DNA of 64,000 nt from Microbacterium sp. oral taxon 186 str. F0373 (GCF_000411455.1 NZ_KE150458.1:124001-188000); one strand, 5' to 3'; shown: positions 44,088 through 52,420, counted from the first letter of the stretch. Notes: generated from the letters alone by a model not told the origin. Made by a program: numbers and translations.

Positions 44088-44765
44088 TCAGTCGGCGTGT
44101 GGGAGCCGTTTCGCCGGAGGGAGCGTCTCCTGCGCCCCATCTACTCCGGCTCGCTCGACCTTCAGGTTGATGTCGTAGGCGGCAACGACAGCCATCGAGT
44201 TTCCGAGTTGATCGACGACGTTCTCACGCCAGTAGTTAACCCGTCGGCGTGACCGCCTCAACTCCTCGGCGAGCTGCGGCGGCACTTCGGGATCATCCAT
44301 CAGCACATCGAGCGCTTCGGCGCCGGGCGCGTACAGTTCGGTGATTCGCTGTAACGCCATCGCGCGTTCTTCGTGCTCAAGAGTCAGCAGCTTCGTTTCG
44401 GCCCGGATCTTGCTGGCTTCAGCGTCGATCTTGCGGGCCTGGGCGGCGTCCAGTTCGATCGCTGCTTGCTCACGCTCCGCCGCCGCGCTGTTCTTGGCGG
44501 CCGCCGATAGCTTCTCCACAGCCTTGGCTACCGCCAGAATCGTTGTTGCGATGACCCCTGGGATGGCAATCACGACAAGGAAGTCACTGCCGTAACGGGT
44601 TCGTGTGACAGTGCACCTTGAGTCGTCTACACCGTTCGCACGAGCGGACACCCCTACGATGCCGCTCAAGGATCGAACCAGCTCGGCGTACTCGCCAATG
44701 GAGAGGTCATCGGGCAACTTGCGCGTGGCTGTGAGAAACGCTGTGGGTTGAGACACGTTCGACAT
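44088..44765 (-). CDS. Membrane protein with long coiled coil, 225 aa
   Basis: Hydrophobic segment at about 63-84 (FLVVIAIPGVIATTILAVA). A long Ala/Glu/Lys/Gln-rich coiled coil follows (about 90-140; IELDAAQARKIDAEASKIR). ATG 44765 is preceded by TTCGAAC repeats (44750-44780), a possible operator. It may sense the envelope or interact with the neighbouring gene at 43590; both are on the minus strand among plus-strand genes. Confidence 0.6.
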   Translation of the reverse strand: MSNVSQPTAFLTATRKLPDDLSIGEYAELVRSLSGIVGVSARANGVDDSRCTVTRTRYGSDFLVVIAIPGVIATTILAVAKAVEKLSAAAKNSAAAEREQAAIELDAAQARKIDAEASKIRAETKLLTLEHEERAMALQRITELYAPGAEALDVLMDDPEVPPQLAEELRRSRRRVNYWRENVVDQLGNSMAVVAAYDINLKVERAGVDGAQETLPPAKRLPHAD

Positions 44766-44868
44766 AGTTCGAACACTATCGATGAGCCGCTCGTAAGCCT
44801 TCCGCCGACGTGTCTGCGCGTGTGGGTGTCCGGCGGATCGGTTGCGGAAGCGTTGGGTCGCTCGGGAA

Positions 44869-44879
44869 CTGTGCATGTG
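44869..44879 (+). promoter_or_regulatory. M1 element (CTGTGCATGTG)
   Basis: 6 nt (CAGCTC) before ATG 44886. Confidence 0.55.
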
Positions 44880-44885
44880 CAGCTC

Positions 44886-45230
44886 ATGGCAGATTTCAGT
44901 GACCAGCAGCTGTTGGAGGTCTTCGAGAAGCACTATCTGGTGCCGACCGACGATGAGTTCTACGATCGAGCTTCCCTCACCCGTGGGCTGCGAGAGGTGG
45001 AACGTCTTCGCGCGTCGGATGAGCAGACCGTCGAACGACTGGCTGCTTACCTCTACTCGCTGGGTCCTTTCTGGTCGTTCGCGCGGGGTGAGAACGTGCC
45101 ATGGGATGATCCGGACCCTGTCTGGATCGCCAAGTGGAAGTGGCGCGAACAAGCTCGAGTCATCTTGGAGGTGGTCTTCAGTGCGGACCCTTCCGCACCG
45201 GTGGCTACTGGCGTCGAGGATGCGCGATGA
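44886..45230 (+). CDS. Hypothetical protein, 114 aa
   Basis: Acidic, helical (QQLLEVFEKHYLVPTDDEF), with an aromatic-rich middle (LYSLGPFWSFARGENVPW). No recognised family. First of a coupled chain to 45716. Confidence 0.6.
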   Translation: MADFSDQQLLEVFEKHYLVPTDDEFYDRASLTRGLREVERLRASDEQTVERLAAYLYSLGPFWSFARGENVPWDDPDPVWIAKWKWREQARVILEVVFSADPSAPVATGVEDAR

Positions 45231-45373
45231 ATCCCGACATCTGCTCGCCTGAGTACCAGCGAATGACCCTCGCCCGGAACACGTCCGCAGCTGTTGAGTC
45301 AGCGCGACGGCATCATCTGCACCAGGTGGCGATTGCGCGACGCCGGAAGGCGAAGCGGGGTGGGCGGCGGTGA
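45227..45373 (+). CDS. 48-aa basic-tailed protein
   Basis: ATGA overlap with the preceding gene. Ends in RRRKAKRGGRR, nearly the same as the end of the 58-aa protein at 48750. The shared tail may bind nucleic acid. Confidence 0.5.
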   Translation: MNPDICSPEYQRMTLARNTSAAVESARRHHLHQVAIARRRKAKRGGRR

Positions 45374-45501
45374 GCCAGTGCTTGCAAGTCTGGGAGCGAC
45401 TTCACCCTGGCGACCGGGTCGTCTGGGGTTATTGCAGGCAGCCGCTGGGCCACTCCGGGCCGTGCGGTCCTGAGCAGGATACTGGCCGGGACTCCGCCTG
45501 A
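45370..45501 (+). CDS. 43-aa Cys-containing protein
   Basis: GTG 45370 overlaps the preceding stop (GTGA). Short sequence with C-x, GYCRQPLGHSGPC and CGPEQ; possible zinc site. Stop overlaps the next ATG (TGATG). Confidence 0.45.
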   Translation: MSQCLQVWERLHPGDRVVWGYCRQPLGHSGPCGPEQDTGRDSA

Positions 45502-45716
45502 TGGGTATCGGTGTTCCCCGGCTGGCTATCTCTCGGGACGGAGTCGTATCGGCGGCGGCGGGCGGCCGAACCTACGGATCCGCGCGCCGAGACGGGTCAC
45601 GCTGGACCGCCAGCTGCGCGAGTTGCAGCACATCGTTCAGTGGTCCGACAATGCGTCACGTTGTGACCGCGCTCCGTGACCATCGCGAAATCGCAGACGC
45701 ATCGCACCCCGAGTGA
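45501..45716 (+). CDS. Hypothetical protein, 71 aa
   Basis: TGATG coupled to the 43-aa gene. Contains CASCSTSF (C-x2-C) and a helical end (LRDHREIADASH). An alternative frame over the same DNA also shows coding bias, so a frameshift is possible. Confidence 0.4.
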   Translation: MGIGVPRLAISRDGVVSAAAGGRTYGSARRDGSRWTASCASCSTSFSGPTMRHVVTALRDHREIADASHPE

Positions 45717-45732
45717 CTCCTAGCCGATCGGA

Positions 45733-45743
45733 CCGTGCATGTG
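45733..45743 (+). promoter_or_regulatory. M1 element (CCGTGCATGTG)
   Basis: 6 nt (AGCATC) before ATG 45750. Confidence 0.6.
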
Positions 45744-45749
45744 AGCATC

Positions 45750-46250
45750 ATGAACATCTGCACCGTCCACGAGGATGCCCATCACTGGGATGAAGAACAA
45801 GTCGAAGACGGCATCGTCCGTCAGCGGTGCGCGTGTGGCGAAACTCGTACCTTCCGTGAGGAGCCCGAAACCATCGCGGAAGAGGATGCCCGACTTCTCG
45901 CCGAGCAGTCCACGCACGAGCAGCTCGTCAGCGCACGTATCGCCGAGTTGGAGAACGAGGGAATCGGCGACGCTCTGCACGGCGCCTTGGACATCCTTTT
46001 GAACCCTGCAATGGTGCCGGCGGAGCGCCGCGCCGCGGAGATCGCGGCCCACGTTCTTCGCATCATCGCCGAGCGCGACGTCGCCCATCAGACACTGCAT
46101 GCCCCCGATCTGTCTCGGATCGACCGCGTCGAAGTCATCGATGGAACGGGCCGCGCGTTCGCGCGCCGGTACGAGATCGTGGGCGCGTCGCTTGCCGTGC
46201 AGGACGATGGCGGCACGCTGAAGGTGCTCGCCGGCGGGAGGGCGCACTGA
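45750..46250 (+). CDS. Hypothetical protein, 166 aa
   Basis: The N-terminus has VHEDAHHWDEEQ and a C-x-C (CACGE), a possible metal site. A long helix (TIAEEDARLLAEQSTHEQLV) and a beta-like end follow. No known family. Starts a coupled chain that runs to 47501. Confidence 0.6.
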   Translation: MNICTVHEDAHHWDEEQVEDGIVRQRCACGETRTFREEPETIAEEDARLLAEQSTHEQLVSARIAELENEGIGDALHGALDILLNPAMVPAERRAAEIAAHVLRIIAERDVAHQTLHAPDLSRIDRVEVIDGTGRAFARRYEIVGASLAVQDDGGTLKVLAGGRAH

Positions 46251-46561
46251 TGGCCGAGGAACCGCAGCTGGCGAACTGGACCAGGGAGCGAGTGTCGGCG
46301 ATGAATCGGCTCGCGTTCGCACGTGCGCAGAACCGTGACCTCCTGCAAGCGGAGTCTGATGCCCGCATCGACCTGGCCGCCGCGATCATGGCGATGGACG
46401 AGACGGCGGACCGGCCTGGTCGCCACAACCTCGTCGAGCAGCAGGCCGTCAACGACGCGCTCACCGCATACGGCAACGCCCTCGCGGATCTGATCAGAGG
46501 CGAGAAGAGCGAACCCGCGCCGGTGGTGGACGTCCCCAGGGCCGAGGGATCGATCGCATGA
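46250..46561 (+). CDS. Helical hypothetical protein, 103 aa
   Basis: Almost entirely helical with repeated Ala, Leu, Asp and Arg (LQAESDARIDLAAAIMAMDE). TGATG overlap with the preceding gene. Coiled-coil tendency; role unknown. Confidence 0.55.
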   Translation: MAEEPQLANWTRERVSAMNRLAFARAQNRDLLQAESDARIDLAAAIMAMDETADRPGRHNLVEQQAVNDALTAYGNALADLIRGEKSEPAPVVDVPRAEGSIA

Positions 46562-46607
46562 GCGTCGGGTACAGCTATCGGCTAAGGCCGCGCAGGACGC
46601 GGATATC

Positions 46608-46745
46608 GTGCTCGTGCTGCGAGAGGGAGCGCTCGAGATCGTGAAGCACCGGCACGGGGCGACCGCCACGATCCCCGTGCGCTGGGAACCTGAGTTCGTC
46701 GACCGGCAGCTGATGACCGTCCCCGAGGAGAGGACCGCAGGATGA
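46608..46745 (+). CDS. Hypothetical protein, 45 aa
   Basis: GTG 46608 (or 46614) begins a short ORF (LREGALEIVKHRHG, then VPEERTAG). CAGGA upstream is a weak Shine-Dalgarno. A competing 27-codon ORF from ATG 46558 overlaps the preceding stop but looks less protein-like. Stop overlaps the next ATG. Confidence 0.4.
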   Translation: MLVLREGALEIVKHRHGATATIPVRWEPEFVDRQLMTVPEERTAG

Positions 46746-46990
46746 GCACGAAGGACCCGTACAACCGCACCGTCCACGGCTGGGCGGCGGACGGCAGTGA
46801 GATCGCCCGCTACGACCGGACGGGGAAGTGGTACCTCGAACCGTTGCCTGCGAGCGGTCGGAAGCGTCGGCAGCTGAAGATCGCGGATGCGGCGCACATC
46901 GCGTTCCGCGGCAAGGTCGTGTTCGGCCGCCCGGGCGGGATGCAGTTCGACAAGCTCGTCCGCGACGAGCAGAGACGCGCCGAGTCGTGA
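46742..46990 (+). CDS. Hypothetical protein, 82 aa
   Basis: ATGA overlap. Basic-aromatic sequence (GKWYLEPLPASGRKRRQLKI) suggests a nucleic-acid-binding beta fold. Stop overlaps the next GTG. Confidence 0.5.
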   Translation: MSTKDPYNRTVHGWAADGSEIARYDRTGKWYLEPLPASGRKRRQLKIADAAHIAFRGKVVFGRPGGMQFDKLVRDEQRRAES

Positions 46991-47208
46991 AGCTGTCAAA
47001 GATCTCCGCCGGTCGCTACCTCCTTGGCCACTGGTACATCATCCGCACCGAGTGGAAGCGGGAGGGTCCGCGCGGCGGGAGCCGGTGGCTGTGGGAGCTG
47101 GGGGAGGCGGACGAGCACGGAGACGTCGTGCTCGATGGGCTCACGTCGTTCCCGACCCTCCGCGAGGCGGTCGCATGGATCCGCGCGGAGGATGGGAAGG
47201 ACAGCTGA
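46987..47208 (+). CDS. Hypothetical protein, 73 aa
   Basis: GTG overlaps the preceding stop (GTGA). Beta-helix layout (GHWYIIRTEWK, then SRWLWELGEAD, LREAVAWIRAE) resembles small surface-exposed phage proteins. No family assigned. Confidence 0.5.
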   Translation: MKLSKISAGRYLLGHWYIIRTEWKREGPRGGSRWLWELGEADEHGDVVLDGLTSFPTLREAVAWIRAEDGKDS

Positions 47209-47501
47209 TGACACTCTGCGTCTGTGATGGGCCACCGCACCCGTACGACCCGAGCTGGTGCGTCGGTGGTTTGAAGCCTGCGCGGGGTGAGCCGCGCGGG
47301 GAGTCGGGATCGGTCCCTCCGCTGGTCCGTCAGCAGTCTCGTTCGACGAGCACGTCGAGCGCCATCGAGGTGGTCGTGGTCGTCGACGGTGTCCGCTGCT
47401 CGCAGCAGATGGTCGGCGACGCGAACGACGGTCTGTTCGCTACGCAGGTCGGCCGCGCGGTGACGGCGGCCATCCTCGAGCACGGATCGCGGCGACGCTG
47501 A
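47208..47501 (+). CDS. Hypothetical protein, 97 aa, with N-terminal CVCDG
   Basis: Begins TLCVCDGPPHPYDPSWC, three Cys and a His in the first 20 residues, likely metal-binding. A Ser/Thr/Arg linker and a beta segment (AIEVVVVVDGV) follow. TGATG coupled. Last in the chain before an M1 element. Confidence 0.55.
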   Translation: MTLCVCDGPPHPYDPSWCVGGLKPARGEPRGESGSVPPLVRQQSRSTSTSSAIEVVVVVDGVRCSQQMVGDANDGLFATQVGRAVTAAILEHGSRRR

Positions 47502-47505
47502 CCTA

Positions 47506-47516
47506 CCGTGCATGTG
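47506..47516 (+). promoter_or_regulatory. M1 element (CCGTGCATGTG)
   Basis: 6 nt (GAGGGT) before ATG 47523. Confidence 0.6.
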
Positions 47517-47522
47517 GAGGGT

Positions 47523-47792
47523 ATGACCGACGACGAGCGCGAACCCCGCATCCGGTGGAAGGGCATCTCCTGCGAGGAGAGCGAAGAGCACCTGCAGCTG
47601 ATGGGGGAGGAGCGCTTCGTCTACTCGTCCCTGACGGACATCGGCGGGACGTACGGTGAGCCGCGGATCGAGACGATCTGGGCACGGAAGGACGCGCCCG
47701 ACGAGCCGATCCTGAAGAACGTCCGCCACCCCGACCCCGACGGCGGACCCGATGTCGCCCGCTGTGAGCACTGGTTCGCGGAGGTCGAGTGA
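47523..47792 (+). CDS. Acidic hypothetical protein, 89 aa
   Basis: Glu/Asp-rich (EESEEHLQLMGEERF) and ending CEHWFAEVE. Starts 6 nt after M1; stop coupled to the next gene. Confidence 0.5.
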   Translation: MTDDEREPRIRWKGISCEESEEHLQLMGEERFVYSSLTDIGGTYGEPRIETIWARKDAPDEPILKNVRHPDPDGGPDVARCEHWFAEVE

Positions 47793-47959
47793 TGGCGGTC
47801 CCTTGGGACTGGATGCCGCGCCCCGATGTCGGACGCTCGCGCGGGTGCGCCCACTTCGGTGTCATCGATCGCCGGAGCGGCCACCGGCGCGAGTGCCGGG
47901 CGCTCCCACGACGCGGCACCAAGCACTGCGTCACGCACACTCCGACCGATATCAGCTGA
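47792..47959 (+). CDS. 55-aa basic Cys/His protein
   Basis: TGATG coupled. Sequence (RGCAHFGVIDRRSGHRRECRA, in two pieces, and KHCVTH) has Cys/His pairs that could bind zinc. Arg-rich, so may bind nucleic acid. Confidence 0.5.
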   Translation: MAVPWDWMPRPDVGRSRGCAHFGVIDRRSGHRRECRALPRRGTKHCVTHTPTDIS

Positions 47960-48014
47960 CGCGCGCCTGGTCCGCGACAAGTCGCGTGCTCGCCGGCTGG
48001 TCGTTCTCGCTCCC

Positions 48015-48218
48015 GTGGGCGTCATCGGGCGGCTGCACAAGGAGAAGCGGTACGCGAACCGACGCCAGTGGTTCGCCGTCTGCACGGGCGATGCCACCGA
48101 GGCGTTCGAGCCCTGCTACTGGGAGAGCAGCATCGAATTCGGTCAGCGAGACGCCGCGACCGAACTCGTCGCGCACTTTCGCCGCACCCACGCTCGGACC
48201 GCGCCACCGTGCATGTGA
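48015..48218 (+). CDS. Hypothetical protein, 67 aa
   Basis: The frame is open from 47960, but no good start is visible; GTG 48015 is the best. Contains HKEKRYANRRQWF and a Cys pair (CTGDAT, PCYWES). Its stop TGA lies inside the next M1 element (48207-48217). Confidence 0.4.
   Translation: MGVIGRLHKEKRYANRRQWFAVCTGDATEAFEPCYWESSIEFGQRDAATELVAHFRRTHARTAPPCM
48207..48217 (+). promoter_or_regulatory. M1 element (CCGTGCATGTG)
   Basis: 6 nt (AGGGGC) before ATG 48224; it also holds the last codons of the preceding gene. Confidence 0.6.
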
Positions 48219-48223
48219 GGGGC

Positions 48224-48424
48224 ATGACCAGCACACCTGCCGCGGCGCCGAGCACCGACAAGACGACCGATGCCGAGGCGATCATCGAAGTCCTCAAGCA
48301 GCACATGTCCGGCCCCAACGGATGCACCTGCGGGGACGCTCCGGAGGTGTTCTGGGAGCGGGAGCTCCACGCCCACATCGCCGAGGTAATGCTCGCTGAC
48401 GGGTGGACGAGGGCCGCGCAGTGA
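48224..48424 (+). CDS. Hypothetical protein, 66 aa
   Basis: Helical, with a Cys pair (GCTCGDAPE) and an HAHIAEVM segment; possible metal site. Starts 6 nt after M1, GTGA to the next gene. Confidence 0.5.
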   Translation: MTSTPAAAPSTDKTTDAEAIIEVLKQHMSGPNGCTCGDAPEVFWERELHAHIAEVMLADGWTRAAQ

Positions 48425-48732
48425 CCGCCGAGGAGAACCGCTCGTACCGCGTCACCCGCACGCGCGTGGTCGTCGAAACCGTGACCGTGCACCGCATGCC
48501 ATCCCTCGAAGCGGCGATCCGCGCCGTCGACGAAGGCATCGACATGGGGACGATGCCCGTCAACGAGGCATCTACCACGAAGCCGTGGACAGCCGTCATG
48601 CTCTGCCCCCACTGCGGCCAGGAGACCCTGCGTGCATCCGACGGGTGGGCGGAGTGCACCAGCGGCTTCCTCTGCGGGTGGACCGAGTTCGACGACTCCC
48701 TCGAGCGCGCTCGCGCAGCCGGCCTCGTCTGA
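48421..48732 (+). CDS. Zinc-ribbon-containing protein, 103 aa
   Basis: GTG overlaps the preceding stop. The C-terminal half has LCPHCGQE and two later Cys (ECTSGFLCGW), a zinc ribbon. N-terminal half beta-like (RVTRTRVVVETVTV). Stop is followed directly by the next M1 element. Confidence 0.55.
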   Translation: MTAEENRSYRVTRTRVVVETVTVHRMPSLEAAIRAVDEGIDMGTMPVNEASTTKPWTAVMLCPHCGQETLRASDGWAECTSGFLCGWTEFDDSLERARAAGLV

Positions 48733-48743
48733 CCGTGCATGTG
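48733..48743 (+). promoter_or_regulatory. M1 element (CCGTGCATGTG)
   Basis: 6 nt (GGAGAC) before ATG 48750; begins right after the preceding stop. Confidence 0.6.
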
Positions 48744-48749
48744 GGAGAC

Positions 48750-48926
48750 ATGACCTCCGACGCCCAGTTCGACGCGACCATCGCCGCGTTCGCCCGCTAC
48801 AACGCGCGGCCACGGATCTCCGAAGAGGAGCAGAAGCGGCGGGAAGCCGAAGCGCACCGCAAGGACCCGAAGCACGTGAAGGCGCTCGCGAAGCGCCGGA
48901 AGGCAAAGCGAGGTGGCCCGCGATGA
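48750..48926 (+). CDS. 58-aa basic helical protein (KRRKAKRGG tail)
   Basis: Helical with charged repeats (EEEQKRREAEAHRKD) and a basic tail RRKAKRGGPR, shared with the 48-aa protein at 45227. Likely nucleic-acid-interacting. Starts 6 nt after M1; stop ATGA with the next gene. Confidence 0.5.
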   Translation: MTSDAQFDATIAAFARYNARPRISEEEQKRREAEAHRKDPKHVKALAKRRKAKRGGPR

Positions 48927-49270
48927 CTGAGCATGCCGCGGCGCGAGATGCCGCATGGGGAGAGTTCCGGGACGGCGCGGACTATCAGCCGACGGACCGC
49001 TACGACGCGCGAGCTCCGTTCAACGCCGGGTTCACTGCTGGCGTTGAGGTCGGGAAGCTCGACGGGCGGTGGGTGGCTGGCATCCTCGGCGACATCAGCG
49101 ATGACGCACTCGGAATGCTTCAGGACTCGAACGCGCGGCTGTCGGCGGCGGAGGAGGGGCTCGCCCGGATCGTGAACTACTGCGAGAACCAGGGCGACAA
49201 GTTCCATCACCACGCCGACCGCGTCCTCGAGATGGTCCGCCCGACCATCGGTGGCGACGCCCGTGGGTGA
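48923..49270 (+). CDS. Hypothetical protein, 115 aa
   Basis: Helical, acidic (AEEGLARIVNYCENQGDKF), with FNAGFTAGVEVGKLD in the middle. ATGA overlap. No family recognised. Confidence 0.5.
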   Translation: MTEHAAARDAAWGEFRDGADYQPTDRYDARAPFNAGFTAGVEVGKLDGRWVAGILGDISDDALGMLQDSNARLSAAEEGLARIVNYCENQGDKFHHHADRVLEMVRPTIGGDARG

Positions 49271-49538
49271 GCGTGCACAGCCGAACCGGCGCCGCTGCCT
49301 GCAGGTCGGGTGCAACCCGAAACTCATCGGGGACGCCGCCGCGGCAGCGCACCGCGCCGAGACCGGCCACCGGACCGCAGCCTGGCCGGTCCGCTCTGCT
49401 GAGGGCCGCCGCCGGGCGAAGGTGCGGAACCGGACCGGATACTACGACAAGTACAACGTCGGCGCGAAGGCCCACCGGTCCAGCCGTGGCTCCGGCGGCG
49501 ATGAGTACGCATTCGGCGAAGGGGATGGCCTCGGATGA
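49251..49538 (+). CDS. Basic Cys-containing protein, 95 aa
   Basis: Overlaps the preceding gene by 20 nt (GTG 49251; GTG 49263 would reduce this). Arg/Lys-rich with C-x4-C, H and H (CLQVGC then AHRAETGH). Likely a zinc finger-like nucleic acid binder. Confidence 0.5.
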   Translation: MATPVGERAQPNRRRCLQVGCNPKLIGDAAAAAHRAETGHRTAAWPVRSAEGRRRAKVRNRTGYYDKYNVGAKAHRSSRGSGGDEYAFGEGDGLG

Positions 49539-50362
49539 GCGACGACTTCACGATCATGGGCCATGAGACCCACGGGCAGTGCTTCTGCGGCCCTCGCGCG
49601 CACTGCAACGACGACGCATCCTGCCAGGGCGGGTGCGGCTGGACCCCGCCGGCGCGCAGGTGCGAGGCGCGCGACCCGCACGCGGCCGCGACGGCACACG
49701 GATCCCGCTGCGTCCTCGACGATGACGGACACGAAGACCACCGGGACACGTTCGGGGAGATGTTCACCACTCATGACGCGGAGCCCGTCGCGTGGAGGGA
49801 CCGGCACGGCGACATCTGGCGTCTCGGCGAGGACGGTCGAATGCACTCCCCGGAGACCGCACCGTTCAGCCGCGAGCACGTCGAGAAGAAGTGGGGACCC
49901 CTGGTCGCGGTCCGTCACGCACCGCCGCTGACCGAGGCGGAAGAGCGACGGATGCTGATCGAAGCGGCCGTATCCGCCATCGAGCCCTGCGTAACGAACC
50001 GGACGGCCGCCTGGAACACCTGGAACGAGATCGCCTCCAACCCGGCGTTCGTCCGCGCGATCCGCGCCGTGCACGCCGACGAGGCCGATGAGCACGCCGC
50101 AGCGATCGCCACCTCCCGCACCGCGGTGGCAGCATCCATCACCGAGCTGCTGTCGAAGCTGAACGACCCCGACCCGCAGGAACGGCCCGGACTGTTCGAC
50201 CTCGTGCAGATGCTCCAGCTCGCCCGCGACATGCTCGAGGAGCCCGACACCGACGCCCGCCTCTCCGGATGCCCCGGATGCGACGCCGGCGTCCCGCCCC
50301 ACACGGGCGAAGGCCCGCTGTGCGGTCCGCTCTGCCTGACTCTGCCCGGATCCGTCGGATGA
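49535..50362 (+). CDS. Cys-rich hypothetical protein, 275 aa
   Basis: N-terminus Cys/His-rich (FCGPRAHCNDD, CQGGCGW), a middle helical domain (EERRMLIEAAVSAIEP), and a C-terminus with CPGCDAG and C-x3-C (LCGPLC). Multiple metal sites, no recognised family. One of the longer genes in this block. ATGA overlap. Confidence 0.55.
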   Translation: MSDDFTIMGHETHGQCFCGPRAHCNDDASCQGGCGWTPPARRCEARDPHAAATAHGSRCVLDDDGHEDHRDTFGEMFTTHDAEPVAWRDRHGDIWRLGEDGRMHSPETAPFSREHVEKKWGPLVAVRHAPPLTEAEERRMLIEAAVSAIEPCVTNRTAAWNTWNEIASNPAFVRAIRAVHADEADEHAAAIATSRTAVAASITELLSKLNDPDPQERPGLFDLVQMLQLARDMLEEPDTDARLSGCPGCDAGVPPHTGEGPLCGPLCLTLPGSVG

Positions 50363-50631
50363 AGAACGTCCGTCCCACGATGTGCCGGGACTACTCCGGA
50401 CTCTTCAACTCGCCGAACACGATCCGCATCGACGGCAAGCCAATCGGGCTGTGGTGGAGGGAGCAAGTCTGGGGACCCGGCAACATCACCGACCACCTCT
50501 ACCGCGCACTCTGCGCGAGGTGCGATCTGGTCCTCGACGATTCTTTCCTCCTGTGCGAGCTCCGCGCCGCGTTCGCTGGGCACTGGCAGGCCGTGCACCG
50601 GGAGACTGACCGCGGCCCCGACGGCATCTGA
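50359..50631 (+). CDS. Hypothetical protein, 90 aa
   Basis: ATGA overlap. Contains RALCARCDLVLDDSFLLCEL with paired Cys and a WREQVWG motif. Possibly zinc-binding. Followed by M1. Confidence 0.5.
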   Translation: MKNVRPTMCRDYSGLFNSPNTIRIDGKPIGLWWREQVWGPGNITDHLYRALCARCDLVLDDSFLLCELRAAFAGHWQAVHRETDRGPDGI

Positions 50632-50638
50632 TGGACCA

Positions 50639-50649
50639 CTGTGCATGTG
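50639..50649 (+). promoter_or_regulatory. M1 element (CTGTGCATGTG)
   Basis: 6 nt (GGGACC) before ATG 50656. Confidence 0.55.
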
Positions 50650-50655
50650 GGGACC

Positions 50656-51129
50656 ATGATCAGCTTCTTTGACGCACCTCAGAGCTCGCCCATGGTTGTT
50701 GTGGCGCTCATCTTGGGCTCCGCTGCTGCCATCGCATTCATCGTGGCCACTGTGCGTTTCCCAGAGGGTGCTCGTCGCGGCGGCAAGGCCGTTGTGATCT
50801 TGGGTGGCCTTGTGCTCGTCCTCCTTTCCGCAGTCACCACGGCTTCCATAGGCCTGAGCGAGGAGAGACAGACCCGTGCGGAGAACTATCGGTCGCAGAT
50901 CGAGGACGTGTACGGGACACAGCTGACAGTCCAACAGGTGCGCGAGCTGGGGTTCCCGATGGATGAGCCGAGCAAACCGGCTAGCTATTCCACAATCTCC
51001 GTCATCGTCGGGGAGGGCGCGCACGCCACCTCGCAGGACATCCGCCTGATCTGGGACGGCGGCGCATTCCGTCTGCTTACGAGGTTGCCGTCGAACAACT
51101 GGGTCGACCTCGCGTCGGTGAAGTCATGA
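50656..51129 (+). CDS. Two-pass membrane protein, 157 aa
   Basis: Hydrophobic helices at about 14-31 (VVVALILGSAAAIAFIV) and 43-63 (AVVILGGLVLVLLSAV), then a soluble domain. Small integral membrane protein, unknown role. Starts 6 nt after M1; ATGA to the next gene. Confidence 0.55.
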   Translation: MISFFDAPQSSPMVVVALILGSAAAIAFIVATVRFPEGARRGGKAVVILGGLVLVLLSAVTTASIGLSEERQTRAENYRSQIEDVYGTQLTVQQVRELGFPMDEPSKPASYSTISVIVGEGAHATSQDIRLIWDGGAFRLLTRLPSNNWVDLASVKS

Positions 51130-51359
51130 TCAGTTTCACGCCGCTGCACTCTAACCGACGCGAGCGGGCGCTCAAGAGACGTCTCGACCGTGAGTTGCGT
51201 CGTGTCCGCGAGCTCGGACTCAGGCTCGAGATCGCCCGACGCAGTGAAGCCACGATCCGGGGGCAGATCGCTGACGACGCACGGGCCCGGGCTGAACGGG
51301 AGCGGCTCGCGGTGCGTGAAGCGTTCCTCCGATGCCGGGCGCTCGGCGGTGCCCAGTGA
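51126..51359 (+). CDS. Basic helical protein, 77 aa
   Basis: Arg-rich helical sequence (RELRRVRELGLRLEIARRSE); probable coiled coil. ATGA overlap with the membrane gene. Confidence 0.5.
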   Translation: MISFTPLHSNRRERALKRRLDRELRRVRELGLRLEIARRSEATIRGQIADDARARAERERLAVREAFLRCRALGGAQ

Positions 51360-51577
51360 GCACGCGCCGGACTCAGCCGCAATCGGCATACCCGCCGTAC
51401 GAGGTGCAACACCAGCAGAAGGAGCGGGCGCGCTGGATGATGCTCGCCAGACCGGACTGGACACTCACCGTCGAGGACGCGCAGTTCTCCCACGACTTCC
51501 TCGGAAGCCCGGTCCCGCTCAGCGGCGACCTCCGCCCGACCGACATCCATCCGCAGCCGAAGGAGCTGACAGCATGA
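51356..51577 (+). CDS. Hypothetical protein, 73 aa
   Basis: GTG overlaps the preceding stop. Gln/Pro-rich N-terminus, then WMMLARPDWTLTVEDAQF. No recognised family. Confidence 0.45.
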   Translation: MSTRRTQPQSAYPPYEVQHQQKERARWMMLARPDWTLTVEDAQFSHDFLGSPVPLSGDLRPTDIHPQPKELTA

Positions 51578-52122
51578 CCGCTTTCCCTCAGTACGCCAAG
51601 ACCACCAACCCCGACGTCATCGCTGCCGTCGCCCGTAACGTGGAAGGTGTCAGCGCCTTTCACGCGTCCGCGTGCGCGTTCGCCGAAGCCCACGGCGCAG
51701 AGAAGGGCGGCTACTACCCGAGCGCGTTCGCCGGCATGCACCGCATCCGCGCGATCGCGGCCGGAACGAAGCCCACGACAGGACGATGGAAGCGTGGGTA
51801 CGCCGGGTATGGGTGGCTCCCGTTCAAGAACGACCCGCTGCATGACGAGTTCGAAGCGATCCGGTTCGACGAGGAGTCACTGCCCGGTCTCCCGGACATG
51901 CTGCGTGGACCATACCTCCCGAACGGCCAGCACATGCTGTACACCCCGCAGCCATTCCTCTGGGGTGACGCCGTCTACGTGGGGTTCAGCGGTGCGCCCG
52001 TCGAGGACGGCACGAAGCAGCCCGATATCGCTGACGGGGGCTGGGTCGAGATCCTCGCCAGCGAGTACCACGCCGCCCGTGAAGCGTTCAACGCGGCGGC
52101 TGCGGAGAAGCAAGCCGCCTGA
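51574..52122 (+). CDS. Hypothetical protein, 182 aa
   Basis: ATGA overlap. Soluble, aromatic-rich (KRGYAGYGWLPFKNDP, PQPFLWGDAVYVGF). No family recognised. A larger member of the block. Confidence 0.55.
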   Translation: MTAFPQYAKTTNPDVIAAVARNVEGVSAFHASACAFAEAHGAEKGGYYPSAFAGMHRIRAIAAGTKPTTGRWKRGYAGYGWLPFKNDPLHDEFEAIRFDEESLPGLPDMLRGPYLPNGQHMLYTPQPFLWGDAVYVGFSGAPVEDGTKQPDIADGGWVEILASEYHAAREAFNAAAAEKQAA

Positions 52123-52418
52123 TGACCGCGCTCCCGACAGCGGCGACCGTAACCCTCGGCGCCCAGACCGTCACCATCCCCGTCGAGTACGGCACCGCCA
52201 TCCGCGAAGGCGGGGGAGAACTGTGGGATCACGAGCCGCTCTGGCGCGGATACCCCGGCGCGCCGTCGGGCGCCGCCGACCAGGCGTGGGCTCGCGCGCA
52301 AGAACACTTCGCTGAGGAGCAAGCGACCAAGGATCCGAGCGACCGCGAAGGGATCGAGCTCGTGCTGGTTTGGCGGCTCGCCGCCGACGTCACGGCTTCG
52401 TGGGCGCCCTTCAACTGA
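52122..52418 (+). CDS. Hypothetical protein, 98 aa
   Basis: ATG 52122 shares a base with the preceding stop. Beta-like start (TVTLGAQTVTIPVEYG), helical middle (AARAQEHF type). Followed by M1. Confidence 0.5.
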   Translation: MTALPTAATVTLGAQTVTIPVEYGTAIREGGGELWDHEPLWRGYPGAPSGAADQAWARAQEHFAEEQATKDPSDREGIELVLVWRLAADVTASWAPFN

Positions 52419-52420
52419 GA